The notes below the pieces were generated by a model that saw nothing but the letters and a program-made list of their open reading frames with translations, was not told the DNA's origin and ran no database searches. Positions 1-11,595 of a stretch of 64,000 bases of DNA are shown one piece after another (the stretch's first letter is position 1; each line of letters begins with the position of its first letter). The translations under genes were made by a program, and so were the position numbers. Origin of the DNA: Ditylenchus dipsaci. Its lineage: Eukaryota; Nematoda; Chromadorea; Rhabditida; Anguinidae. The stretch is taken from NCBI GenBank assembly GCA_004194705.1, contig SADC01001335.1, forward strand, positions 248,001-312,000. The letters are read 5' to 3'.

Positions 1-525
1 TTTTGGACGTTTGGTCAATTTAAAGAAAAGTCACTGATTTTTATTCATGTCTTTTTTCCCAAAAATGCGACTTTACCCGTGACGCTACCGAGGCACGAAA
101 AAATAGATTGCATTTTTGGAATCTAAACGAAAACCTGCCCCTGATAGCATCAGTATCTGGGCCTCTGAAGTTAGGAAGTCAGGCGAATTTTGACCAGAAC
201 CCACAGGGGAACCAAGGCAAAATTTTTCAAAAACATTTCACTATCACAACTTGAAAACCTGACACCGGATTCGTGTTCAGCATGGTCAGTTTGCATGTGA
301 AACTGCTCTTAAAGTTCGAAACTCAGTGTCAAATTTCAAAATCCTCTCAAAACAAAATGTTGCTCTTTTCGCTAAATCAAATGGTTCCCGTCTTGAGAGG
401 AATTTAAAATTTGACACTGGTTTTCGTGCACTTGGTATACTGTCTATATATTTTCATATAAACGCCACCGAGTTTGTTGCTGGTTCGAGCCCCCTGAGTG
501 TAAACTTTTTTTTACATCCCTTTTT
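1..525. other. Gene-free stretch, no recognised content
   Basis: No ORF here resembles a known protein and no splice-compatible exon chain was found. The stretch is AT-rich with scattered homopolymers. Around 475-500 there is a short segment, 'gctggttcgagcccc', that resembles the B-box of a tRNA-derived sequence. It is not a tRNA gene, because no cloverleaf can be drawn around it. Confidence 0.4.
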
Positions 526-910
526 AGGCCATTCAGGTGGACATTCACTTGACCAGGAGGTACGCACCCCAGGTATCAGAATGGGGATGGGTAGAATCGC
601 AATTCTGGTCCTAACAAACCTAACTCCCTACACAACTTTAAGCAAGGAAAAATGGTTATTTTTAGTTTTTAGGACATTTTAATTTTTAAGGTCATGCAGG
701 TGGTACCTACCCAGGTATTGGGGTTCGGGTGTTTGAAATCGCATTTTTGATCCTGTCAAACAAGATTCATCAGACTTTTTTAAAGGATATAGCATAGTTT
801 ATTTTCGATTCTGGAAAAAAAATTATTTTTAGGTCATCCAGGTGGATATCCACCTGACCAGGAGGTACCTACCCCGAGAATTGGGGTTAGGGTGGGTCGA
901 TTTTCGGGAG
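526..910. repeat. Dispersed repeat family around 'catccaggtggacatccacctg'-like core, three local copies
   Basis: Three successive degenerate copies (about 526-675, 685-830 and 830-910) share a T-rich lead-in, a core with two CCACCTG-type motifs in inverted orientation, the phrase 'accaggaggtac', and a downstream 'gggttgggtaggtagaatcgc'-like segment. More copies lie at 7,925-8,275. The ORFs that cross them are by-products of the repeat. Confidence 0.6.
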
Positions 911-1119
911 CTGGTTTGATGTGGTTTAGTTACAATCTGAAATTTTTTCAAAGAAAATGCAAAAAATATTAATTACTAGGGTCTGCAGGCGCCTATCGGC
1001 GCCTATGCCGTTCGGGAACACTGGTAGTTCAAGCACTATTCCTGTGGTTCGGGAACATTAGTGGTTCATTAACAATAATAGTTCGGGTAGATTTATCTTT
1101 TAAGTGCGTTAATGGTTAG

Positions 1120-1480
1120 GCTAGATCATCCACCCTACCTGTTAACCCACCTACTCTACCTCGCCTATCCTCGCCTACTTCACGTACCCTCGTCCTAGTC
1201 TCGCCTATTTTCACTTATTCCGCCTATCCTCGCCTATCCTTGCTTATCCTCGCCTACCCTTGCCTATCCTCACCCAGGGCCGCAACTTGAACTTTCTCAA
1301 GGGGGGGGGGGGGTTAATTTGCCTAACTTTCACGGTCACAGGGGGAGGGGGGGCGTATTCCCAAAGGGGGAGGGGGGGGTGGTAATTACCCCTACGACCC
1401 TGCTCCCCAAATTGCGGCCGTTTCCTCACCTATCCTCGCCTACCTCGCCAACCCTCGCCTCTTATTAAGCCTACTATAAC
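1120..1480. repeat. Pyrimidine-rich degenerate tandem repeat (CCTCGCCTAT)n
   Basis: Many imperfect repeats of a 10-11-bp unit related to 'cctcgcctatc' run from about 1,120 to 1,480. They are interrupted by a G-rich insertion at 1,275-1,422, described separately. Confidence 0.7.
1275..1422. mobile_element. Small non-autonomous hAT-type element with 8-bp TSD
   Basis: The 148-bp unit starts CAGGGCCGC and ends GCGGCCGTT, giving short terminal inverted repeats. It is bounded by identical 8-bp direct repeats TCCTCACC (1,267-1,274 and 1,423-1,430). The interior holds three G-runs of 7-13 bases. A related but truncated copy lies at 44,764-44,880 inside another element. An 8-bp TSD with CAGGG ends is the hAT signature. 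The TSD lies in a repetitive background, so a chance match cannot be fully excluded. Confidence 0.65.
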
Positions 1481-1619
1481 GTACACCTGACCTGGTCCCC
1501 AGGGTGTACGTTATATCAAAGTTTGATTGTAGAGATTCCACCTGAACACATAACCATCTTATCTGGCTACCTACCTACCCTAAGGGCCATTTACCCACTC
1601 TACCTGGCAGAAAAGTGGG

Positions 1620-2400
1620 CTTGAAAACAAAAATCCACCTTAAATCCAGGCTAAAATCCACCATCACCAATTTGGAGGGCAAGGAAAGCTTTTTTTAGAA
1701 GCCATTTTAATTATACGTGTTTGTGCTCAAAAGAGAGATAAGATGTTGAACTTGAGGGTTCTGGAAAGATATACGACATCAGTTTGTAAAAGTTTTCAGA
1801 AAATTAGCCTCGAACCCAAATATCCACCAAAAATCCAGGCCAAAATCCACCATCACCAATTTGGAAGGCAAGGAAAAATTTTTTTAGAAGCATCTTTAAT
1901 TTCACGTATTTGTGCTTAAAAAAAGCTGAGATGTTGAACTTGAGGGTTTCGTGAAAATATCAAAGATCAAATTGCAAAAAGTAGTCAAAAATCAGTCTTG
2001 AACACCACAAATTCAGAAAAAGTGTGACGGACGGACTCCGGTGAAGGTAAAAATCCGCTCATTGGACACTAGGCTTTAGGAGTGAGTGTTCGGATTCATC
2101 ATTGGGGATTAGCTTGAATCACAGAAAAAAATTTAAAATAAGTTCATACGTTCATACGACATAAGTTCTTCACAAGACAAAAAAGATTAATTTGAAAATA
2201 ATTTTGTGGACGAATTGACCTGAGAACGAATTGACCTAGAGTCATTTAACGCAAACCCATGTCGGATATTTCTAAGGAATCTCAACTATAAAATCTTGGC
2301 TTTCTTTTAAGCACAAACACTTCTAATTGAACTTGTTTTTTAAAAAAGATTTGTTCCCTTCGACATTGGAGATGGTAGATTTTAGTCTGGATTTTTGGTA
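1620..2400. repeat. Diverged direct repeat plus inverted copy (about 130-175 bp unit)
   Basis: The segments 1,625-1,765 and 1,805-1,950 are diverged direct copies, sharing 'aaaatccaccatcacc', then 'ttttttagaagc' and 'gatgttgaacttgagggtt'. The interval 2,285-2,400 is a diverged inverted copy of the same unit. No coding sequence is apparent. Confidence 0.6.
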
Positions 2401-2411
2401 CTCACTCTGAC

Positions 2412-2640
2412 TTGAGCCACATGGATCATAGCTTAACCACCCTGAGCGTCGTTGAAACACCTCGATGGTACCTGAAACATACGGAGAGCGCCGGAACCAC
2501 CTGGATGGTACTTGAATCGCCGGAAGTGTATCTCAACTGCTTGGCGCTGCTTGAAATATCTAAAAGGTATTTCAACCACCTGGTGGGTACCCAAAACGCC
2601 TGGAGGGTTTCTCTTTTGAAGGGGCATGCCTACGCTAATA
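2412..2640. repeat. Degenerate about 28-bp tandem repeat (ACCACCTGGATGGTACTTGAA-like)
   Basis: Roughly seven imperfect repeats of a unit containing 'cacctggatggtac' occur here. The same core forms the array at 6,670-6,950. The 111-aa ORF spanning it reflects repeat periodicity, not a gene. Confidence 0.55.
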
Positions 2641-2765
2641 AGAAGAGGTGGTGCCCCGGAATTCAAATTTTTTTCCTAATCATTGAAGTTCTGTACGGAT
2701 TTTTTATCTTGGTTTCTATTAAAACCATACCTAAAATTAAATTCTAGGCCTCTTTTGTTAGAAAC
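2612..2765. mobile_element. Partial copy of the GGGGCATGCC palindromic MITE family
   Basis: Begins 'ggggcatgcctacgctaataag' and continues into 'gaattcaaattttttt', 'cattgaagttctgtacgg' and 'tagaaacgaagttgaaaaa'. These phrases recur in the complete copies at 47,328-47,563, 27,873-28,107 and 11,596-11,836. The second terminus is missing. Confidence 0.6.
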
Positions 2766-2774
2766 GAAGTTGAA

Positions 2775-3085
2775 AAATTCGACGCTAGTAGCGAATACCC
2801 CCCCCTATCCTGGTGTTGCACGCCGAAGATGACCACATAATTCCAGTTGATTTGGGGGGGGGCAACGATTTTCACTTTTTTTACTTTAGTTAAAAGTACC
2901 CAAATATATGTCCCAGACCCCGAAAAATGTGCGCAAACTCTTCATTAGTCACAACTTCCGTACGCTGGCCTACCCCGGAGCCTAAGGGCTAAGCCTAAAC
3001 TTGTTGTTTGCAAGGGTAGTTACAGCAATTTTTAAAGGTCGGATGCTTGAGGGGGAGGGGGTATTCGCTACTAGCGCCAAAAATT
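2775..3085. mobile_element. MITE with GGCGCTAGTAGCGAATACCCCC ends
   Basis: The left end 'cgctagtagcgaatacccc' and the right end 'ggggtattcgctactagcg' are inverted copies. Between them is a conserved interior ('agtacccaaatatatgtccc', 'gcctaagggctaagcctaaac', 'ttgttgtttgcaagg'). The same family recurs at 5,330-5,530 and 16,015-16,210. Confidence 0.65.
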
Positions 3086-3289
3086 CGTACACAAGTTTGA
3101 TGATTATGAAAAAAATTAAATTACCCCCCCCCCTATAGGATTGTCGACTATAAATTTAAATTCCTTAAGTATCTTCTCTCTTTTGTTCCTTTTTTCGGCC
3201 TTCGGTTTAACTAAAAAAAACAAATGTAAATTTTAAAGGTAAAAAAACAGCTAATTCAGCCATTTATGTCTTAATGTGTATGAACTAAT

Positions 3290-3610
3290 TTGAAAATTCG
3301 CTATCTACAAATGAAAATACGAAAAAAGTGACAATCCGCAAAAGAAAATCCGCAAATGCTGAAAACCGCGAAAAAATCCGCAAATACTGAAACCGCAAAA
3401 TAAGATAGGACGCAAATAAAAATCCGCACTTGAAAAACTGCAAATGTAAAATTCGCATTTCAAAGTATGCAAATGTAAATCCGCAAAAGCAAAATCCCCG
3501 CATAAAAATCCGCAAATGTGGAGTCCGCAATTGTGGAGTCTTTGAAGTGGATTTCACAAATGTGAAATCCGCAAATGTGGAATCCGCATTTGAAAATCCG
3601 CAATCAAAAG
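3290..3610. repeat. Degenerate 12-16-bp repeat built on AATCCGCAAATG
   Basis: About twenty imperfect occurrences of 'atccgcaaatg'-like units fill this stretch. Opposite-strand ORFs of 90 and 93 aa here are translations of the repeat. Confidence 0.6.
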
Positions 3611-5088
3611 CTCGCCGACTTTTCGACCTCTTTTCGACTTTTCGAAATTACAGTCCTCCCAAATACGGTCCTTTGCCAACCCTAAAAATAAAGTTTGGAT
3701 TCGCAAAATAAGCATGAATCTTATAAATAAAGACATTTCAAACCCTGAATAAAAGGCTTCGAGACAAAAAGCCCGGTTATTAATTACCATCTAGTAGCTC
3801 TTTCATTTTTTTAATTTTCGGGATTGATTTCGTTCTACAATTTTTTTTCGAGCATTTGCAGTCAATTGAATCCGACGGTCTGCTGAGTCGAATGCAAAAA
3901 ACCGTTTGTCAAGATCGTGTCAGGACAAAAAGTTATGACCGTTTTAAAATAGGGGAATTTCTTGGCCCACCCTGTATAACTAAAACTTAAATGTCAAAAT
4001 TTTTTTATTTTTGCCAAAATTAAAGCTTTGTTAAAAGAGACAAAATATCTTCCGACTATTTTTATGAGACCCATTTACGGACTGAAATGCTGAAGTTTAT
4101 CAACTAGACCCAGCTATAAACGAAGACTTCTAGAAAAGTTGCCCAAAGTGCTCTTTTTAGAGTCACATGCCCTATTCTGGTGTTGCACGCCGAAGATGAC
4201 CACATAATTCCAGTTGATTTGGCCAAAAAGCTAGTAGCCACTGCAAGTGAAGCCAAACGACAAGTCAAGTATGTGGAGTTTGAGGCACACAGACAATTGA
4301 TGCACAAGTACATTCATCGGGCGAGGAACTTCCTCAAATACTCAAGTACATTTTCATAAGTGTTTAGTCTAGAGCCGTCATGGGAAGGCTTTGCTCTTTT
4401 GGGCTTTTCAGAAAATTTTTACCCGATACTCTCCGGGCTCGGGCGGTTTTATGTTTTTCAACCTTGAAAGTTTTGGGTGAGGCACGCGGGAGATGATGAA
4501 AACTTTTACAGAAAAGAAGTAGCAAGAAAAAATGCGGATTACCCATGGGTTTTTTTATAATTTTTCTTAATCAATTGATTTCAGTGACTTCCTGTCCAGC
4601 AGTCAAATGCCTAGCAGGTCCAAGAATCGAGTTTGTTCAAAATCTGATGAAACAGAAAATAATATTTGTTCATAGACTAATTTTGAGCCATTGTTCATAT
4701 TTCTATTTTAGGATTGAATTTGTGTTCCTATCCAAAAATTTACTGTTCTTGTTTGTAAAATGTGTGCTAGTGATGAGCCAGTCGATTCGATTGTGTCTTT
4801 GTGACTTTATATTCCAAGCTTTTAGTTTCCTTTATAGGCTAAGTCAACCATGTGGTCTTGAAGAAATGATAATTTAGCAGTAGTTGAATTCATGTTCCGG
4901 TGTTTGATCCAGTTTCAAAGGCTACTTTACTATCCTGTGTACTTTTTAAAGGGCATTACAGCGAGTCACACCGAAAAATAGGCAGTGACCAGCAGTGATT
5001 TTTTAAACGTTGTGTATTCTCGTCGCAATTTTAAACTTTTCTGACCGTAGTATAGAATACCTCCCAACAATTTTCTTTTTAAAACATA

Positions 5089-5335
5089 CCGTATTTCCTC
5101 TAATAAGCGCCCTCCCCAAAATTCGCTATTTCTTAAATTCATTCTCCTCGTTTTATACTGGGTTTTTGTTTTCGAACACCACATATGTTATATACCAAAA
5201 TGTAGCTGGGAATCTGCGCTACATTTTGGTATATAACAAATGTGGCGTTCGAAAACAAAAACCCGGTATAAAAAAAGGAGAATCAATTTAAGAAATAGCG
5301 GATTTTGGGGAGGGCGCTTATTAGAGGAAATACGG
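5089..5335. mobile_element. Palindromic TA-flanked MITE (CCGTATTTCCTCTAATAAG family)
   Basis: Nearly perfect inverted arms start CCGTATTTCCTCTAATAAGC and end with its reverse complement, flanked by TA (5,087-5,088 and 5,336-5,337). The arms continue through 'gttttcgaacaccacat' to a short loop near 5,207. Relatives with the same termini occur at 49,384-49,616, 56,302-56,552 and 60,341-60,496. TA flanks plus palindromic structure suggest a Tc1/mariner-superfamily MITE. Confidence 0.75.
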
Positions 5336-5530
5336 TAAGTAAAGAGTACCCAGATACATGTCCAAGACCCCGGAAAAAGTGCGTAAAACTTTTATTAGTC
5401 ACATCTTTCGTACGCTGGCCTACCGCCGAGCCTAAGGGCTGCGTCTAAACTTGTTGTTCCGAACGGTGGTTACAGCGATTTTTGAAAGGTCAGATTTATG
5501 AGGGGTGGGGGTATTCTATGCTGGCGCTAT
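5330..5530. mobile_element. Partial copy of the GCTAGTAGCGAATACCCC MITE
   Basis: Homologous over about 190 bp to 2,880-3,085 ('agtacccagatacatgtcc', 'tacgctggcctaccg', 'gcctaagggctgcg', 'ggggtattct'). It abuts the preceding palindromic MITE, so one probably landed beside or in the other. Confidence 0.5.
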
Positions 5531-5865
5531 TTTCTGTCGAGTTACAAAAATTAACCTTAGATCATCAATACCAAATTTGGTGAAAAATGAGTGTAAACGG
5601 AAGGCTTTGAAAAATTTGCTTATCTACGCCGTTTTACGGTGTCGCGCACGGTCATATTTTTCTAAATACCACTTATATGAACTTTGATGCAAAATAAATG
5701 GCTTCTGTACAAACTTCTTAACTTTTTAAACAATAGGAAGATGCGTGAAAATATCCCTTTTGGCAAAAGAGTGCGAGCTGTGTAAAAAAGTGCCACATTT
5801 TTGTCTTATTCAAAAGGCACAAATTTGCATGCATCTTCTAAAGGTTTTGCATTTGATTTACCCCG

Positions 5866-6012
5866 TGGTTACAATGGCATGTCGATGTCGATGTCGAAGT
5901 CGATGTCGATGTCTATGTCTATGTCGATGTCGAAGGTGGTTACAATGGAAGTCGATGTCGATGTCTATGTCGATGTCGATGTCGAAGGTGGTTACAATGG
6001 AATGTCGATCAC
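5866..6012. repeat. (GTCGAT)n hexamer array with TGGTTACAATGG spacers; candidate transposon end
   Basis: Starts 'tggttacaatggcatgtcgatg' and continues as GTCGAT/GTCGAA/GTCTAT hexamers, with 'tggttacaatgg' re-occurring at 5,938 and 5,989. An inverted counterpart ending 'catgccattgtaacca' lies at 9,205-9,378. The two could be the subterminal arrays of one 3.5-kb element, but I find no matching TSD. Confidence 0.55.
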
Positions 6013-6571
6013 CATAATGAGAATCGGTCACCACACCATATTTTTCATGTATTTTTTTATTGTTTTTATTTTATTATCTTGAAGAAGAAGTCATTTTTTT
6101 GATCTTTTTTAACTACCTAACCCACTAGGATAGTATCAAAACGTAAAAGCCCCTCCAAAGAGTATTTTTTTCTAAGCCTACCTTTTTCGGTTCCCTTGAG
6201 TTTTTTTTTCACCCCAATCCCTTGCAATGGGTAATGTGCTGGTCTTCGGCCGCGAAGCAACCAAATATTCTTGGTATTGTCGGTGCAAAATGTGTGAAAT
6301 AGGCTTTGCACCTATAAGGGTTCAAACCATCAACCTCGGTTTTGAGAAATTTATGCGGGAATTTAAATTTTTAAGTCAATCCAAACCAAGTGGATTTCAC
6401 CAGGAGCAAAAATTTTTTACTTTTTCAGCCCCAAAATCTGTTTTCTGGATTGATTCGGGCATGCTGAAGCTGGTTTGATAGAGGTAAAATGCCATTTTCT
6501 CAGGTATTTTTCGAGTTTTGGTAAAAGCGAGTTTTGGTAAAATCAATTGTATCCCGATGTTCGAAAAAAAC

Positions 6572-7552
6572 TAGGGTTGGGTAATTCTCCGGAGAAATAC
6601 TTTCCGGGTAATTACCCGGTAATTACCCGGTAATTACCGGTAATTACCGAAAAGCGGAGAAATACTATTTGCTGATACCTAAACCCTCTGGATGGTACCC
6701 AATCACCTGGACAGTGCCCAAACCATCTGGATGTTACCCGAAACACCTGGATGGTACCCAAATCTTCTGGATAGTACCCAAACCATCTTAATATCACCCA
6801 AAACACCTGGATATTACCTAAACTACCTGCATGGTACCCAAATCACATGGATGGTACCCAAACCCTTTGGATAGTACCCGAACCATCTGGACATCACTCA
6901 AAACACCTGGATGATACCTAAACCACCTGCATGATACCTAAACCAAAAAATTTCTGGCTGAGTAGGGTAGGTGGATTGGTTAATAGTTAATCCTAATAAA
7001 AAGTAAATGGTTAGTGGCGATTGTGATATTTGTCGACCATAATTGCCATAAAATTTTCTATGAAGAAAGCAATTATACTTGTAAAATAAAAAGATTTAAA
7101 AGATATCAGCATAAAAATGAATAAGATATCGCAGAAAAATAAAATAATGAAAAAATGTATCAGCTGGGAGTCGAACCTTTGACATGAAAAAGGAAACCAG
7201 TAGTGTAAAAGAAAAGCATGGCTCAAGCGGGAAGTGATTCCTGCATAATTAGAAAGCAAACATTGCCCCCTGTTAGATTCCCATTTGCATTTCCTTGTTC
7301 AACTCGATTGTAGTAATTCCAACACCAGGAAAAGAGCTTGAATTTGGACATCTAAATTTTCCATCTATAATACGAATAGAGCAGCAGAAAAAAACAGTTT
7401 TCAGAAAAAAATATCGAAGGTCAACTGCAATAAATATTAAAAATAGTATTTCTCCGATTTTTCTTTACGGAGAAATACTTAGTATTTCTCCGGGTAATTA
7501 CCCGGATAATTACCCGGAGAATTACCCGGTAATTACCCATCACTCAACCCTA
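6572..7552. mobile_element. hAT-type element, 981 bp, with TSD AAAAAAAC and TAATTACCC subterminal arrays
   Basis: Ends TAGGGTTGGGTAATT (6,572) and AATTACCCATCACTCAACCCTA (7,552) are imperfect inverted repeats. Identical 8-bp direct repeats AAAAAAAC flank the unit (6,564-6,571 and 7,553-7,560). Both ends carry arrays of the self-complementary motif GGTAATTACC mixed with CTCCGGAGAAATA (6,590-6,670 and 7,447-7,540). The interior holds a 22-bp minisatellite (6,670-6,950) and a tRNA-like B-box segment (7,150-7,225, reverse orientation). No transposase is visible, so it is non-autonomous. Confidence 0.8.
6670..6950. repeat. Minisatellite, about 22-bp unit (CACCTGGATGGTACCCAAAC)
   Basis: About twelve imperfect tandem copies with variants GATGTTACC, GATAGTACC and GATATTACC. 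It lies inside the hAT-type element at 6,572-7,552. The opposite-strand ORFs of 60-64 aa are translations of it. Confidence 0.75.
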
Positions 7553-7564
7553 AAAAAAACCATA

Positions 7565-7700
7565 CAAAACCTTATTTCACTATTATCAAACCATCTTCAG
7601 CGTGTCCGAATCAGTCCAGAAAACAGGTTTCAGAACCCAAATTTGATCCAAGTGGACGACCACTTGGCTTTTGTTGTACCCAGGTTGTGGAACTCAGGTA
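7565..7700. repeat. Copy of the 'tcaaaccatcttcagc' dispersed repeat
   Basis: Inverted relative to 6,420-6,540 and homologous to segments at 39,830-40,190 and 40,290-40,560. All share 'caaaccatcttcagc', 'gattagtccaga' variants, 'aaacaggttt' and 'ccaagtggacgaccacttgg'. Function unknown. Confidence 0.6.
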
Positions 7701-7789
7701 GTGTAGTGGTACCCGGTAGTAATATTTTTGACCTGTAAAGAACTTTTAAAATTTAAAATGTTTTTCTATGATCCATGTTCAGTCCTAAT

Positions 7790-8280
7790 GAATAATCTAT
7801 GTACCAACTAAATGAAGTGGTCGTCCACTTGGATATGCACCGCCGAGGTTGCTGGTTCGAATCCACCTGGGTGCACACTTTATTTTTTACCATAATTTTA
7901 GATGTAAAAAGACTAACATTTGACCTTTTAGGTCATTTGGTGAATCTGCCCCTACTCTTGGATATCAACCTCTCCAGATGGTACACAACCCTTGATTTGG
8001 GGTTGGGTAGGTAAAATCGCACTTTTGGTCTAAACAAGCCCAACTTTTCACAGATTTTTCAGTTTGGAAAAACGGATTATTTTATTTAAATGAACTTTTT
8101 TATTTTAGGCCATCCAGGTAGACATCCACCTGGCCAGGTGATATCTACGCCAGGTATCGAAGTTGGGGTGTGTAAAATCGCAACTTTGGGCTTAACAAAC
8201 CCATTCCCACACAATTTTAAGTTAGAAAAATGGCTTTTTTTTATTTTAAGAAATTTTAATTTTTCAAAATGCAAAATGCC
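7790..8280. repeat. Further copies of the CCACCTG dispersed repeat with tRNA-like B-box
   Basis: 7,925-8,010 and 8,095-8,275 match 526-910 ('ggccatccaggtagacatcc', 'aaaatcgcaactttggg', 'aaaaatggctttttt'). At 7,840-7,875 'gaggttgctggttcgaatcc' matches a tRNA T-arm/B-box, but no complete tRNA can be folded. Confidence 0.55.
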
Positions 8281-8434
8281 TCTTAAATTTCGGGGTACCG
8301 CCGTTCGAACCCATATGGGTGAAAAATATACTATACACGTGGTTTAGATACTATCCAAGTGGGTTAAGTAGGTAAAAATGTTCAAAATAATGACTTGCAC
8401 TGGAGGGTGGACGCACTTGGGGTTTCATGCAATC

Positions 8435-8510
8435 GAGTTCGTAGTGCAGTGGTTAACGTGATGGGGTAAATGTTTAAGGTCACATGTTCGATTCCACGTA
8501 CCTGCATTTT
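8435..8510 (+). repeat. tRNA-derived (SINE-like) fragment
   Basis: 'gtagtgcagtggttaacg' resembles a Pol III A-box and, about 35 bases on, 'tgttcgattccacg' resembles a B-box with T-loop. The spacing is tRNA-like but the acceptor stem does not pair. It is therefore more likely a SINE or tRNA pseudogene than a functional tRNA. Confidence 0.4.
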
Positions 8511-9204
8511 CAAAATACCGTATTGTCATCATACCTGTGAAACAAAAGGAACCAGAAAATGCCTTTACCAAAATTTTGTTTTACCAAGTGTGTCTTTAGC
8601 GAAATTATTTTAAGCGAATGTGCTTTTTAGCAAATATTTCTTTAAATTCTTCGGTACATCAAAAGAAATAATTTAAGGGCCCAAAATGCCCAAAACTCAA
8701 ATTTTAGGGGATAAAAAATAATTTGAGGTGGTAAAACAATTTGAGCCTTAAAAAGTTCGCATGGTCTATCTCTTTGAAGTTTCATAGGCAAAAATCGTTA
8801 CTTGGTCGGTTAACAAGGTCAACAGACCACCATACAATGACTCTTTGTGAATTTTTTTTCCACCATCGTGTTCAGCGTGAAATTCTGCACAAGAATACTT
8901 TCAGGACATACGGTCTCTCTGGTGTTGAAAATCATAAAAGACTAGAAAAATAAAGGCATGTCGAAGTCCCTGTCGAAGTCCATGTCGAAGTGCAAAGAAA
9001 AATGCGATGTAGTTCTGAAAAATCAATTCGTTAGACATTTTTTCATTGCCTTTTTTAAAAATTTTACAGCACAAAAGATAGCGCATGAAATTCCGCACCA
9101 GATGAGTAAAAAATAATTGTATTTGACTGTTAAAAACCTAGCTCTTGTCGAAGCAGAAGAAAAAAAAATTCGAACGATTTCGAATTCCCAAAATCTATAT
9201 TAAA

Positions 9205-9378
9205 AAGCCTACTTCGACATCGACATCGACATAGACTTCGACATCGACTTCGACACGTCACTGTAACCACCTTCGACATCGACATCGACATAGACATCGA
9301 CATCGACATGTCACTGTAACCACTTTGCTTCGACATCGACATCGACTTCGACATCGACATGCCATTGTAACCAAGCCA
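9205..9378. repeat. (ATCGAC)n hexamer array ending CATGCCATTGTAACCA
   Basis: Inverted counterpart of 5,866-6,012: hexamers TTCGAC/ATCGAC/ATAGAC punctuated by 'tcactgtaaccac' at 9,256 and 9,309 and ending 'catgccattgtaacca'. See the finding on subterminal arrays. A small related patch is at 8,957-8,990. Confidence 0.55.
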
Positions 9379-9379
9379 T

Positions 9380-10650
9380 TATACCTTCTTAGAAGCTAGA
9401 ATCGGAGGGCTACCTGATTGTGTTACACTGCAACCTAATACAGTCAGACAAAGTCAATGGTCATCGTGTGAAATAAATGTACATAATAATGCATGTAGCT
9501 AACTAATGAATGTGACGTTACACTCACAGGTGACTTTGCCAAAGTGTGCACAGTCGCAGTGTAAATCACGCAAAAAAGTCTACAAATACCTGAGCCGAGG
9601 ACCTAAATCGCGAATAATAACTACTGCTGACGGTGACAACAAAGATAGAAAATTAGAGTGATATAAGAGCCCACCCATGTGCATCTGTCCTTCCTGGAGC
9701 CTCCTATATAGACACAAAAATCGGAACGAGAGAAAAGCCCGGCCAAAGAATTGAGAAGTACGGCAAATGCCCTAAACACAAAAAAATAACAATATAGACC
9801 TGAAAAACCTTGGCCAAAAAACCTCAACAGAGAGATACCCAATCACAGCAACCAAATAGACAGCATCGCCAGACTCCACACGATTAGCGTAATTTCTCCT
9901 GCAGACTACCTGAAAAGGACGAACAAGAGAAAAGAAATGGACGGCTAGTGAGCTAAAAAACTTATCTAATAGAAGTTTTGAGCACTTTTTAGCGGAAAAA
10001 TGCGATTACTTGGTTACCAACACCCACAATGCACTCAACTGTCCGAAAACTAGCACATAAAACTGACTCGGGTGGTACACTCCACATCAAAAACAAGTGG
10101 CTTGGTTGCGAAAATGGGGTCACGCGACATTTGCGCCCCGCAACATTTGCGCTTCGACGCTTACGCCCCACGACACTTGCGCCCCGACATTTGCGCCCTG
10201 AAAATTAATTATGTGTTAAAACTTAGTTTAAGCATATTTCCATACCAGAAAATTGGCTTTATATCTTTTATTAAGATATCTTACCATGTTCTCGTCAGTG
10301 ATATGTGGCACAAAGAGCCTCAAGATGCGTTTTTTACTTAGGTTTTAGTTTAGGCGAGAGGTAGGCCAACGTATGTTATGGCGGACTCAAACGTGTTTCC
10401 CGAACTAAAAAAAGTTAAGAAGGTAGTGTAAAACGTGGTGTTAGATATTTGTACTCAAATAGTTATATTTTTATGTAAACATGGAAGAGATTTTGAGTCC
10501 GTCCTAATATGCGTTGTCCACCTTGCGCCTAAGCTAAAACCTAAATCAAAGATCGTATATGTGAGCAATAGGGTAGCCGGCCACCCTAAAGAGAGTGTTA
10601 CATCGTGTATTTCATCTGATAGAGCCCCGGAGCTTTATTTTTCAACGGAT
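9380..10650. other. Gene-free stretch
   Basis: No homologous coding sequence recognised. The only structure noted is a degenerate 'cacttgcgccccgac' repeat at 10,115-10,200, with a related inverted patch near 12,005-12,050. Confidence 0.4.
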
Positions 10651-10654
10651 CAAA

Positions 10655-11265
10655 TTGAATTTCCGCACCAAAAGTGTGAAATTCCGCACCAAATTAATTA
10701 AATTCCGCACCAAATTCAAATTCGTTCTAAAAATAGTGAATTTCCGCACCAAAATTGTGAAATTCCGCACCAAATTTTTAAAAAAATTATTTATTTATTT
10801 ATTTTCTGTCCAATACCAACCAAATTTTGCAAGAATTCAAATTTTTAGTCTGAAAATTACTTGGATTGCTTAGAATCCCAACCCGGAATGGTCACAAGCC
10901 CTTGAAAGATGGTTTTGGGGGTTTACTTTAGGGGGTAAAATTTTTTAATCGCTCAGAACTCCACCCTGAACCACTCAAAATCATCATAAACCTGGAATTC
11001 TGAGCAATAAAGCCCATCTGACTGGAATTCTGATTCGCCAAATGTTTTATTTCATTGTCTGTGTCAGATCTACTTCCGAACTCGAAAGAGACAATGCTCA
11101 ACTTTTTATACACGATAAACAGCACAGACAATGAAATAAAAAATTTGGTGCGGAATTTCACAATTTTGGTGCGGAAATTCACTATTTTTAGAACGAATTT
11201 GAATTTGGTGCGGAATTGATTAATTTGGTGCGGAATTTCACACTTTTGGTGCGGAAATTCACTTA
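10655..11265. mobile_element. Foldback element with AAATTCCG CACC repeat arms
   Basis: Arms 10,655-10,778 and 11,143-11,265 are inverted copies about 120 bp long. Each is made of four to five copies of 'aaattccgcaccaaa' separated by matching spacers, including 'attcgttctaaaaatagtg'. The intervening 360 bp contains a second small inverted pair around 'cattgtctgtg' and no recognised protein. Confidence 0.75.
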
Positions 11266-11595
11266 CAGCCTTTTCAACCACCCATGCAGAGAGGATCTCT
11301 AGAAGGAGGGGCTTTTAATAAGCAAAAAAGCTTTATTTTCAATTCCCAGGTTTGACAAGTACTTCGACTATCATCATGAGGTAAAAAACCATTATGCTAT
11401 CAAAATATAAAGTCCTCCTCTGGATTTTCCAAAGTTTTCGCGCCGATATTTGAAGGTTGACATGACAAAACTAATTATAATAATAATCAAAACAAATTAT
11501 TAAAACACCTGGGTAGGATCCAAACCCCCACTTCAGTTAGCGGCCTACTTAAAAAGTATGTTGAATTAAAGATATATAGGTAACCCACTTAAAGG

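Noticed and set aside
1244..1429. Proline-rich ORF
   Set aside because: Derived from C/G runs in the small hAT element at 1,275-1,422.
5745..6082. Arg/Cys-rich and Met-Ser repeat ORFs
   Set aside because: Translations of the GTCGAT hexamer array in two frames; the inverted array at 9,205-9,360 gives the same on the other strand.
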